From assembly GCA_028532765.1 (NCBI GenBank), contig JAQQAR010000008.1:124001-188000 (forward strand): DNA of 64,000 nt, written 5' to 3'. A program made the position numbers and the translations under genes. Every line of letters begins with the position of its first letter. Within the stretch, counting starts at the first letter, position 1. Source of the stretch: Sphaerochaetaceae bacterium (GTDB lineage: Bacteria > Spirochaetota > Spirochaetia > Sphaerochaetales > Sphaerochaetaceae). The notes below the pieces were generated by a model that was not told the origin of the DNA, searched no databases, and saw only the letters and a program-made list of their open reading frames with translations. This document shows positions 1 to 8,241 of the stretch, in pieces.

Positions 1-156
1 CATATGGGAGAATACTAGTACATAAACCCTTCCTTCTAGCATTTTGCTTGAAAGCAGGTTCGAATCATTTCCCAAACATCCGAGTCTTAATATACAAGAA
101 AACAGCTTGGCCTATTCCCGTCTTCTTACATAATCCTGTGTAGTTTCTTTTTGCCC

Positions 157-1227
157 TCAGGAACCCAGGCACACCCCGATATCCTTCGCACAGGTGATCA
201 GGTAGTGGTCCTTGGGAATGTATTTGACAGGACCTGCGACTTTCTCCAGAGGAACGGTCACAATCTTGTTGTCCTGGACTGCCATCATATTCCCCCACTT
301 GTCCTTCATGATCTCCTGGGCACATCGACTGCCCAGTGAGGTTGAAAGCAATCGGTCGTAGGGAGTGGGAGTGCCACCACGCTGCACATAGCCGAGAATG
401 GTTACCCTGGCTTCCCTTCCGGTGAGACGCTCCAGGTTGGCTGCCAGCTGCGGGGTACGGGTCCTGAGCATCTCCTCAACCTTCTCCTTGCCATCCTCTT
501 CTTCAAGTACCTTTGCCATACTCTTTGACATGGCTCCCTCAGCAACCACCACAATACTGAACTTCTTCCCTTCCCTCGTACGTCTGAGAATTGCATCAGC
601 GACCACCTGTTCATCATAGGGAATCTCAGGAAGCAGAATGACATCAGCACCACCGGCAAGACCGGCACCGAGTGCAAGCCAACCCACCTTATGGCCCATG
701 GTCTCCAGAATGATAATTCTATGGTGGCTGCTCGCGGTACTATGCAACCTGTCGACTGCCTCGGTTGCAATCATCATCGCTGTATCATAGCCGAATGAAA
801 CATCTGTATGCATCACATCATTGTCGATGGTCTTGGGAAGCGTCAGGACATTCAACCCTGCACTGGCCAAGCGGTAGGAGTTCTTCTGGGTTCCCCCACC
901 CCCAAGACACACAAGACCACTGAGGTGATTGGAGTGGTAGTTCTCGACAATGACATCAGTCATGTCCATGATCTTCCCACCTACCGGCATCTTATGGGGT
1001 TTATCGCGGCTGGAGCCCAGAATGGTGCCACCCCGTGTGATGATACCCGAGAGGTATGCATCATTGAGCTCAACAAACCGATTCTCCATCAGACCACGGT
1101 ACCCATCAAGGTACCCGATCAAGGTGTAACCGCCCTCATGAAGCAATGTCTTGCCTACTGCTCGTATCGCCGAATTCAATCCAGGGGTATCTCCTCCAGA
1201 GGTCAGTATCCCAATCAATTTGCTCAT
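157..1227 (-). CDS. pfkA: 6-phosphofructokinase
   Basis: Phosphorylates fructose 6-phosphate to the 1,6-bisphosphate in glycolysis (cytoplasm). The 356-residue protein has the N-terminal GGDTPGLN loop (11-18), the catalytic PKTIDND motif (131-137) and the sugar-binding ETMGHKVGW block (175-183). The phosphoryl-donor loop is GGGGT (109-113) rather than GGDGS of ATP enzymes or GGDDS of PPi enzymes, so the metal-binding Asp is missing. Lys132 is the residue usual in PPi-dependent and mixed-clade enzymes. The donor (ATP or PPi) therefore cannot be settled here. The ATG has an AAGGAG site lying over the stop region of the parA remnant, so it is probably the last gene of the ppk operon. Confidence 0.93.
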   Translation of the reverse strand: MSKLIGILTSGGDTPGLNSAIRAVGKTLLHEGGYTLIGYLDGYRGLMENRFVELNDAYLSGIITRGGTILGSSRDKPHKMPVGGKIMDMTDVIVENYHSNHLSGLVCLGGGGTQKNSYRLASAGLNVLTLPKTIDNDVMHTDVSFGYDTAMMIATEAVDRLHSTASSHHRIIILETMGHKVGWLALGAGLAGGADVILLPEIPYDEQVVADAILRRTREGKKFSIVVVAEGAMSKSMAKVLEEEDGKEKVEEMLRTRTPQLAANLERLTGREARVTILGYVQRGGTPTPYDRLLSTSLGSRCAQEIMKDKWGNMMAVQDNKIVTVPLEKVAGPVKYIPKDHYLITCAKDIGVCLGS

Positions 1228-1232
1228 CGATA

Positions 1233-1794
1233 TTACTCCTTTTTCCCAGTACGCTCACTCGGTGAACGCTGTCGTAGATATGGTACCAACTCGCCATACA
1301 GACCACGGAAAGCAGTTGCTCCTTTCCCCTTTGCATTGCTTGTCACTACCGGTTTCTGTATCTCACCCATTTTCTCTATCTCACTCGCGAAAGGAATCAC
1401 CGTTTGCAGTGCCTCTTTTCTCTGCAACAACTCCCGGGTAGTCTCTACCTGCAGTTTCTTTCTTCTGTCAAGCATGGAGACAACCATTCTCACTCGTGTA
1501 TCTTTCTGCTCCAATGGAAAGATAGCGATAAGCCGTTGAGGACGGCAGTACATCCAGGGAAGAGAAACTGGTGGCCTGGATTTGCTTCGTCAATTGCTTG
1601 CCACCCTTCACCAATGCAGTTGCATCATGACTTTTCCTCGGCTTTACATCCAGCAAGTAGCTGCTTGACCCCAAGGGGGCAAGATCGAGCAACAATGTCC
1701 GCTGTCCAGCCATCGCAGAGAGCACGGCCAGGTTCACACTGATGGTGCTCTTTCCTACTCCCCCCTTGATGCTGTACACGGCCAATGTTGTCAT
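1233..1794 (-). pseudogene. ParA/Soj-type ATPase, internally deleted and frameshifted
   Basis: Two reading frames carry the two ends of one ParA-family protein. The frame starting at 1794 has the deviant Walker A KGGVGKST (residues 10-17) and runs to about VLPSSTAYRYL. The frame ending at 1233 holds the C-terminal part, including SMLDRRKK, IPFASEIEKMG and a GATAFRGLY helix. They meet near 1505-1535 in different frames. The middle, roughly 60-80 codons with the Walker B/DCPPS region by comparison with the family, is absent, so a simple sequencing slip cannot explain it. The start overlaps the CHAD stop by ATGA. In other bacteria this ParA subtype is encoded beside CHAD and PPK genes; here it should not bind or hydrolyse ATP normally. 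Confidence 0.85.
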
Positions 1795-2777
1795 GTCATC
1801 TCCTCCCAGTACTCACTACTCAAATGACGGTACTCACCTACCAGGTGCTGTACTTCCTTCTCTACATCAACCAGGACCCGCAAGGTTTCAATGGGGGGTT
1901 TCTTCTGTGTTAACAGCAAGTCCTGCAAGAGGATGAGGTCGTGCCACTTGCCAAGAATCTTCTCAAGTTCATACAGCCTCTTATCCTGCTTGACGGATGC
2001 CATCCCGCTCACTGCAAGCAGAGAGCGCACCCGACTGCGCACCTTGTGCATCGCCTGTACATCCCTCGCTGAGTGCACCTTGTGAACAGCCTTCACCAAA
2101 CGCCTATGGGCCTTCGCCACCATAACCTTCGGGTGATAACCTGAAAAGGCGAATCGGTTCTCCTCCAGTAGCTGGCGAATGTCAGAAGCAAAGGAAGAAG
2201 GCAGCGCTTCCTTCAGAGCTGAAAGGTGCTTCTCCGTCTTCAGATGCTTCTTCTCATCCTCAAGTCCTTTCTCCTCCAACAGCTGGCTAAGAACATGGTC
2301 ATCACGGACTTTCCCTGCATATTTGACCAGTCTCTTCAGTAATCGTTTGATCTCCTTCCGCCTCTCCTTGGAGAGTCCAGCACCGATTAGAGGGACCATC
2401 TGGCGGAGATTGCACATTGCTGTCCTGAAAGCATGCAAGGATTTCATATCCTCCAGATTAGAAGCATGTTCAGAGAAAATGGCTACCTGCTTCTCACACC
2501 AACCAATAAGGGGACTGTTGCACATCTCCCTGAAGGCCGGCACTGCCAGCAAACCCTCCAGTTGTTCTTGGGTACCAGGGAGAGGAAAGAGTTCAAGGCG
2601 CAATTCCTCAGGGAAGTATCTCAACTCCCCTACAGGCTGTTCATCAAGAAGCAGAGTACCCTCAAGCGGAATGGAGGCCTCCTTCCAGAGAATTCGGTAG
2701 GGAGAAAATAGATTTTCCCATGTTTCAGGGGCGGACTGGGTTTCAAATAACAGGTAGTACGGGCCGTTGTTGTTCAT
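1791..2777 (-). CDS. CHAD domain protein
   Basis: A CHAD (conserved histidine alpha-helical domain) protein; members bind inorganic polyphosphate. The domain covers about residues 108-328, with the repeated basic pattern His115/Arg118/Arg125 in the first half and His244/Arg247/Arg251 in the second. The first 105 residues form a separate domain that I do not recognise; it is not an obvious CYTH domain. It overlaps ppk1 upstream (ATGA) and the parA remnant downstream (ATGA), which implies translational coupling and a job in polyphosphate handling or localisation. Predicted cytoplasmic, with no signal peptide or membrane segment. Confidence 0.85.
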   Translation of the reverse strand: MNNNGPYYLLFETQSAPETWENLFSPYRILWKEASIPLEGTLLLDEQPVGELRYFPEELRLELFPLPGTQEQLEGLLAVPAFREMCNSPLIGWCEKQVAIFSEHASNLEDMKSLHAFRTAMCNLRQMVPLIGAGLSKERRKEIKRLLKRLVKYAGKVRDDHVLSQLLEEKGLEDEKKHLKTEKHLSALKEALPSSFASDIRQLLEENRFAFSGYHPKVMVAKAHRRLVKAVHKVHSARDVQAMHKVRSRVRSLLAVSGMASVKQDKRLYELEKILGKWHDLILLQDLLLTQKKPPIETLRVLVDVEKEVQHLVGEYRHLSSEYWEEMT

Positions 2778-4837
2778 AGGTTTTCCTCCAACTGATGCTG
2801 ATACCAGAGATACAGATCCCGTTGTGCTCGTTTCTCATTTGGTTCACCTTTCTGGAGACGTTGATTGAAATTCTCTTCATGGAGGCTGAAGGAAGAGGCT
2901 GTATCGTTCCAGTGCGCCTGCAGGAACAACTCCAACTCCTCCTTGATCCTATCATCAAAGACAGGAACCATGACCTCGATACGCGTATCGAGATTACGTT
3001 CCATCCAATCGGCGGACCCAATGAAATAGAGTGGCTCTCCCTTGTTGTGGAACTTCACCACCCTGGTATGCTCAAGATAGCGGTCTATCAGGGCCTTTCC
3101 CCTTACATTGCTTTGCTCCGGAAAAAGGGCCATGGAACAGATTCCCCTGATCATCAAGGTAATGGAGACACCACTTCTCTCTGCCTTGATCAAATGCTTG
3201 ATCATCCCCTCATCAACCAGGTTGTTCAACTTGAGGGTAATCTCTGCAGGCCTGCCCTCCTTCGCTTCCTCCATCTCCTTCTTGATCAGTGAGATGAAAC
3301 GCTTACGGGTATGGAAGGGGGAGACGATCAGGTGCTTGAACTTGATATCTGCAAACCCTCGGTCCAGGAGCGTAAAGAGCAGGTCGATCTCCTGTGTTAA
3401 ATTGGGGTTGGAGGTTAGCAGGAGATGGTCACTGTACTGACTTGCCGTCACCTCGTTGAAATTCCCTGTACCGATGATGGCAATCTTTTTCTGTTTCTTG
3501 CCACTATAACGGGTGATAAGCCCAAGCTTGCTGTGCACCTTCATCCCCTCAACCCCACTGATCAGGGTGATGTGGCGCTCACGGGTGAGGGTCTCGGTCC
3601 ACTGCATGTTGATCTCCTCGTCAAAACGAGCCTGGAGCTCCAGGTACAGCACGATCTCCTTTCCGTTCCGTGCAGCATTTCTCAGCGCGTTGATTACATT
3701 GGAGTTTTCCGGTACTCGATAGAGGGTCATCTTGATCCCCTGGACCGTCCTATCCAAAGCTGCTTCACGTAGCAGGTCAATGATGCAGTCATAGCTCTGG
3801 TACGGGAGAGTCACCAAGTGATCACGCTCATCAATCTGGTCAAGCAGGCTTCTCTCCTCCCTCAATGTATGGTGAGGCAAGGGAGGCTGTTCCTCGAAAT
3901 ACAACTGTTCATTGCCTACCTTGGGAAAATGCAACAGGTCCCTTGCATTGTGGTATCTACCACCCGGTATGATGATTCGGCACTGTTTCAGCTGTGCATG
4001 TTCCATGATATAGTCAAGCATCGGCTTGGGTAACTCACGGTCATAGACAAACCTGACCGGATCCCCCTGGCTGCGTTGCTTGATGGAGGATGAGAGTTTC
4101 TCATAGAGACTTCTCGTGATCTCATCAGTCAGGTCATACTCACCGTCCCGGGTGATCTTGATGGTATAGGCATCATAGCAGTCATAACTGAATGCCTTGA
4201 ATATGTCTGCCAACTTGAATCTGATTACATCCTCAAGGGCAATGAAGTGATGCCAACCGCCCCGGGAAGGAAGCTTCACATACCGTTGGATCAGATCACT
4301 GGGAACCTCGATCAGTGCGTAGCGAAAATCCTTCGGATTACCCTTATGGTACATATGCACCGCTAAATAGAGGGTTACATGCTTGAGATAGGGAAATGGT
4401 AGTTTTGGGTCCAGGAGAATCGGGAACAAGCGGTTGCGGAGTGTCTGGCGGAAAAAATCCTGCAGGTAGCGTTTCTGTTCGTCGGTTAGGGATGATTCAT
4501 CCACAATGGATATGTGATGAGTCCTCAGTGTCCTGAAGAGCTGCTCAACCACCCGATCCATCCGGTCATTGAGCCGCTTCACTTCCTTGAGAATCTGCTT
4601 GATCAAGGTCTTGGGATTCCCGCTCTCCTTGAGCTTGTAGTGCTCTGGGTCGAGGAGAGCACGGTGAATTGAGCCAACCCGTACTGCATAGAACTCATCC
4701 AGGTTCGATGAGAATATTCCAATGAACTTCATGCGTTCCATCAAGGGAATATTCGGATTCTCGGCACTCATCAACACCCGTTCATTGAAACTCAGCCATC
4801 TCAGTTCGCGATTCACATATTCTTTTTTTGAACCCAT
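2774..4837 (-). CDS. ppk1: polyphosphate kinase 1
   Basis: Makes polyphosphate reversibly from ATP. The 687-residue protein has the N-terminal domain opening RELRWLSFNERVL, the first phospholipase-D-like domain with the phospho-acceptor VHSK (His435, same number as the E. coli active-site His), and the second with EHTRVVKFHNKG (His597, matching E. coli His592) and SADWMERNLD. At the place of E. coli His454 (HLGTGN) this protein reads IIGTGN, so the secondary histidine is absent. The ATG has a GGAG site 7 bases upstream. First gene of the ppk1-CHAD-parA'-pfkA operon, with a promoter at 4920-4949. Confidence 0.95.
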   Translation of the reverse strand: MGSKKEYVNRELRWLSFNERVLMSAENPNIPLMERMKFIGIFSSNLDEFYAVRVGSIHRALLDPEHYKLKESGNPKTLIKQILKEVKRLNDRMDRVVEQLFRTLRTHHISIVDESSLTDEQKRYLQDFFRQTLRNRLFPILLDPKLPFPYLKHVTLYLAVHMYHKGNPKDFRYALIEVPSDLIQRYVKLPSRGGWHHFIALEDVIRFKLADIFKAFSYDCYDAYTIKITRDGEYDLTDEITRSLYEKLSSSIKQRSQGDPVRFVYDRELPKPMLDYIMEHAQLKQCRIIIPGGRYHNARDLLHFPKVGNEQLYFEEQPPLPHHTLREERSLLDQIDERDHLVTLPYQSYDCIIDLLREAALDRTVQGIKMTLYRVPENSNVINALRNAARNGKEIVLYLELQARFDEEINMQWTETLTRERHITLISGVEGMKVHSKLGLITRYSGKKQKKIAIIGTGNFNEVTASQYSDHLLLTSNPNLTQEIDLLFTLLDRGFADIKFKHLIVSPFHTRKRFISLIKKEMEEAKEGRPAEITLKLNNLVDEGMIKHLIKAERSGVSITLMIRGICSMALFPEQSNVRGKALIDRYLEHTRVVKFHNKGEPLYFIGSADWMERNLDTRIEVMVPVFDDRIKEELELFLQAHWNDTASSFSLHEENFNQRLQKGEPNEKRAQRDLYLWYQHQLEENL

Positions 4838-4919
4838 CGCATTGCTCCATGTAGTTTCTCTTCCCTACAAAACCAGTATACGGGCCTCCATGAATCCCTG
4901 TCCACGTTGAATTATGAGA

Positions 4920-4949
4920 ATTATGTTAAATATACTACATTTATATCAA
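4920..4949 (-). promoter_or_regulatory. candidate sigma-70-type promoter of the ppk1 operon
   Basis: On the minus strand TTGATA (4944-4949) is followed by an 18-base spacer and CATAAT (4920-4925). Both boxes match five of six consensus positions and lie in an AT-rich gap about 85 bases before the ppk1 ATG. No operator-like repeat was noticed beside it. Confidence 0.5.
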
Positions 4950-5054
4950 TTTTGTTCTACATGTTACGGTTTTGGAAGTTTGGGAACCTTCTGATCCCCG
5001 AGGGTATGTTCCCCTGTAATTTTTTGGTATATTGAGAGCGTGAACGGAGGATTC

Positions 5055-6254
5055 ATGGAAACATTGCTTACACAATATGCACGTCTTGTCATCGAGGTGC
5101 AATTGAAACTACGCGAGGGTGACAGCCTCTCCATCAACAGCGAGGCAAGTACCCTGACTTTTGCCAGACTGCTTGCTCAGAAGGCCGCACTTGCAACCAG
5201 GCAGACGGTCACCATCGTACATACCAACCATGGGAAGGTGGTGGATGCCATCCCCATCGAGCCGACAGAGAAGGAAATCTTCCGTCCCCCAGTACAGGAA
5301 GCCGTCATGTGCCACATTGTCGACCTGGACGAGCACCCATACCTTACGCCAACCGACCTCGACACAGCAGCGGAGGAAGTAACCACCCTGGGGAAATACG
5401 GATTGCTCGCCGATCCCGTCTTCCTTGACCGGAGGATTGCCGTCCCCTGGGCCAATATACCCTATCCAGGCCCTCGCTGGGCGTTGCAGTTGCTTGGGAC
5501 CCAAGCAAGTGAAGAGGATATGTGGAAACTTTTCACCACGCTCTACCGAATAGAAGATGAGCATGGCTTCCGTTTCTGGGAAGAGCAGGGAAACCTCCTG
5601 GCTTACAGGATACAGAAACTGAATGAACGAGGAAGGTGCAAGATCCGTTTGATCGGGGACCTTTGGGAGATTGGTGCTACCATGGCCAAGGACACGCTCT
5701 GGGCCGGAGGCAGACAAACCCTGCCCAGCCAACGCTCGTTCTTCTCTTCACTCCCGGTGCAGGCAATTCATGCTGCCCTGGATGGAAAAAGTGCCAATGG
5801 AACCTTCATCTCCTCAAGACCCTTCTATGTCCTTGGACAGGAAGTAAAGGGAGCACGGTTCACCGTGGAAGATGGATTGGTCACAGAGTATGCAGCACAG
5901 AGTGGCGAAGAAGCGCTCACTGCACTCTTCTCAGTTGATGAGAATGCGAAGAGAGTGAGTGAAATCTCACTTGCCGATCATGATACCGTTGAAAGCCATT
6001 ACCTGGAAAAATCGATCCATCCCCACTTTGCACGGGAAATGACCAGCATGATTGTGCTGGGTGGATTCTCCCTGGACAATCTGACCACTCAACAGAATGA
6101 AGGGGATATAGAAGACAGTGCTCTTTGCACCTCCCTGGTGAGGGTGGCGGTACCAATTGGGGACAGCCATCTATCGGTAACGCTGCATAGCGAGGATGGG
6201 AGTGAGTCATCTGTAATGGAAGAGGGAATATTCACAGAGGAGGGACTGGTATGA
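5055..6254 (+). CDS. M29-family aminopeptidase paralogue lacking most metal ligands
   Basis: Same fold and length (399 aa) as the next gene, a member of peptidase family M29 (thermophilic metallo-aminopeptidases). Compared with that neighbour it keeps one of five metal ligands: Glu303 in VSEISL. The other four positions are changed: VQA near 236 instead of Glu, MTSMIVLGG instead of the DENASCH block, and RVAV at 363-366 instead of HID. It is therefore probably not a peptidase by itself and may be a partner subunit. ATG 5055 was chosen because GGAGG ends 4 bases before it; the GTG at 5040 has no ribosome site. A TATATT box at 5028-5033 may be its -10. Its TGA overlaps the next start. Confidence 0.8.
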   Translation: METLLTQYARLVIEVQLKLREGDSLSINSEASTLTFARLLAQKAALATRQTVTIVHTNHGKVVDAIPIEPTEKEIFRPPVQEAVMCHIVDLDEHPYLTPTDLDTAAEEVTTLGKYGLLADPVFLDRRIAVPWANIPYPGPRWALQLLGTQASEEDMWKLFTTLYRIEDEHGFRFWEEQGNLLAYRIQKLNERGRCKIRLIGDLWEIGATMAKDTLWAGGRQTLPSQRSFFSSLPVQAIHAALDGKSANGTFISSRPFYVLGQEVKGARFTVEDGLVTEYAAQSGEEALTALFSVDENAKRVSEISLADHDTVESHYLEKSIHPHFAREMTSMIVLGGFSLDNLTTQQNEGDIEDSALCTSLVRVAVPIGDSHLSVTLHSEDGSESSVMEEGIFTEEGLV

Positions 6255-7474
6255 ACAAACAGGAAATTGAGAGATATGCGGACCTGATCATCCAAGGGGG
6301 GATCAACCTACAGAGCGGGAAAGGGGTTGTCATCACCACAGGACCTGGTACCTATTATTTTGCCCGGGAACTGAGCAAGTCAGCTTATCGCCATGGGGCA
6401 AGCTATGTGCAGGTCCTGCTTGATGACCTGGATGTCCTCTCAGAGAGGTTGAAGCACCAGGATGAGGATGCATTGAAATTCAACCCGCATTTCCTCAAGG
6501 CATTCGACTATGAGTTTGTCAGTGAGGGTTGGTCACATATCAGGATCGACAGCACCGAGGAGAGGCTCGATCATGCACCACTTGACGGAGCGAAGAACCA
6601 GATACTGGGAAAGGCAAAACGTCAGTTCAGTGAAGCGAAAACCAAGAAACTGATGCGTCACCAGCTCCCCTGGTGTGTCTGTGTGGCCCCCGGGCCCCTC
6701 TGGGCAAAACAGGTACTGGGAGAGGATGCAACCACTGATGACCTCATGAAGGTCCTGACCCCTATCCTGCTCCTCGACGCAGATGACCCTATCAAAGCCT
6801 GGAATGAGAAAGCTTCTGTGCTGAGGAAACGACAGGAATATCTCAATGGGCTTGGGATCGACACACTGCACTACCAGAGCAGCAAGAGTGACCTGAGGAT
6901 CGGATTCACAGAGAGAGCACGATTCACCGGAGGAAGTGAGGCACTACCCGATGGGAGGGAGTTCTTCGCCAACCTACCCACAGAGGAAATATTCACCACT
7001 CCTGACAACCTCAGGGCAGAGGGATACATCACCACGACCAAACCTGTTGAGGTGCTGAACACCACCACCGAGGAGGTCCGCTTTGTATTCAAGGATGGAG
7101 AGGTGGTTGAGTACCAAGCCAAGAAAGGCCAGGAGGCACTGGACAGGTTCTTTGCCATAGATGAGGGCACCCGTAGACTCGGGGAGGTTGCCTTGGTGGA
7201 TGAGACCAGCCCGATCGCAAAAAGCAATCTTGTCTTCAACTCAATCCTGCTTGATGAGAATGCTTCCTGCCACCTTGCTCTCGGAGAAGGCTATCTCTCT
7301 GCACTCAAGGATGGTACAACCCTGGATACCAAGGAACAGCTGCAACAAGCACATTGCAATACCAGCCTTATGCACATAGACTTCATGGTCGGCTCCCCGG
7401 ATATGAAAATAACCGCCCATACTCGTGATGGACGGCAAGTGGTGATCATGGAAAACGGGATGTTTACCTTCTAG
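6251..7474 (+). CDS. M29-family aminopeptidase, complete active site
   Basis: Cobalt- or zinc-dependent aminopeptidase of family M29 (AmpS/aminopeptidase T), removing N-terminal residues from peptides in the cytoplasm. All expected ligands are visible in the 407 residues: Glu246 (PTEEIF), Glu312 (LGEVAL), His341 (NASCHLALG), His375 and Asp377 (MHIDFMVG), plus Tyr348. The spacing matches the Thermus enzyme. It overlaps the degenerate paralogue upstream by ATGA. M29 enzymes are dimers, so the pair could form a mixed dimer (inference). Its TAG shares CTAG with the TAG of the convergent coaX. Confidence 0.92.
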   Translation: MNKQEIERYADLIIQGGINLQSGKGVVITTGPGTYYFARELSKSAYRHGASYVQVLLDDLDVLSERLKHQDEDALKFNPHFLKAFDYEFVSEGWSHIRIDSTEERLDHAPLDGAKNQILGKAKRQFSEAKTKKLMRHQLPWCVCVAPGPLWAKQVLGEDATTDDLMKVLTPILLLDADDPIKAWNEKASVLRKRQEYLNGLGIDTLHYQSSKSDLRIGFTERARFTGGSEALPDGREFFANLPTEEIFTTPDNLRAEGYITTTKPVEVLNTTTEEVRFVFKDGEVVEYQAKKGQEALDRFFAIDEGTRRLGEVALVDETSPIAKSNLVFNSILLDENASCHLALGEGYLSALKDGTTLDTKEQLQQAHCNTSLMHIDFMVGSPDMKITAHTRDGRQVVIMENGMFTF

Positions 7475-8232
7475 TTGAGTTCCTGGATGAGTTTCAGACC
7501 ATCGAGGGTATGCATGGAGGCAATCTGGTTGATCCGGTCAATGAGCGGGGCGATGGTCCTGCTCAGACCACCGGTAGCTATGACATAGACCTCCTTGCCT
7601 ATTTCCTGCTCCACTCGCTCGATCATGGTTGTCACCATTCCCGCGTAGCCATACATGATACCGCTCCTGATCGAGTCCTGGCTGTTCTGGCCCAAGACAG
7701 AGGGGGGAATCTTCAGTTCTACCTGGGGAAGTTGCGCGGTATTCCCGAAGAGGGCGTTCACCGCAGTAACCAGACCGGGGGCGATGGAAACCCCAAGAAC
7801 GGAACCATCGCAGTCAACCGTAGCAAGGGTGAGTGCGGTACCAAAGTCCACCACAACCACCGCATGGTCCGGGCAAGCAAAATGTGCCTGGGCAAGGTTT
7901 GCCAACAAGTCACTTCCCAGTTCAGCAGGGATGGTCTCTTTTCTTAGGCCACTGTTCACGCTATGGTCTATCATCAAGGGCTGAACATCGAACAACCTGA
8001 TGATGTTTTTCTGCATTGACCTGGTCAGGTTGGGTACAACCGAGCTGATCACAGCCCGGTTAATATCATGCTTGAAGAGCTGGGAATGACTCAGCAGGCT
8101 CTCCAAGACAACAAAATACTCATCGCTGGTCTTTCGTTGGTCGCTGTAAATCCTGTAGGAGTGTATCCATTTCTGCCCATCATGGACAGCGATCACGATA
8201 TTCGTATTTCCAATATCTACAGCTAGCAGCAT
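7471..8232 (-). CDS. coaX: type III pantothenate kinase
   Basis: Phosphorylates pantothenate in the first step of coenzyme A synthesis. The 253 residues start with the actin-like phosphate loop DIGNTN (6-11) and contain VVDFGTALTLATVD and a C-terminal ATGGLSRTI loop. The motif usually written GADR is GSDL here, which may be a lineage variant. AAGGAGG stands 4 bases before the ATG. The stop codon overlaps that of the convergent aminopeptidase in a shared CTAG. The ABC-F gene lies just upstream on the same strand. Confidence 0.93.
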   Translation of the reverse strand: MLLAVDIGNTNIVIAVHDGQKWIHSYRIYSDQRKTSDEYFVVLESLLSHSQLFKHDINRAVISSVVPNLTRSMQKNIIRLFDVQPLMIDHSVNSGLRKETIPAELGSDLLANLAQAHFACPDHAVVVVDFGTALTLATVDCDGSVLGVSIAPGLVTAVNALFGNTAQLPQVELKIPPSVLGQNSQDSIRSGIMYGYAGMVTTMIERVEQEIGKEVYVIATGGLSRTIAPLIDRINQIASMHTLDGLKLIQELN

Positions 8233-8241
8233 GAGACCTCC

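Noticed and set aside
50-80. GGTTCGAATC, resembling a tRNA T-loop, near the left edge
   Set aside because: The bases on either side do not pair into a T stem and no acceptor or anticodon arm could be built on either strand.
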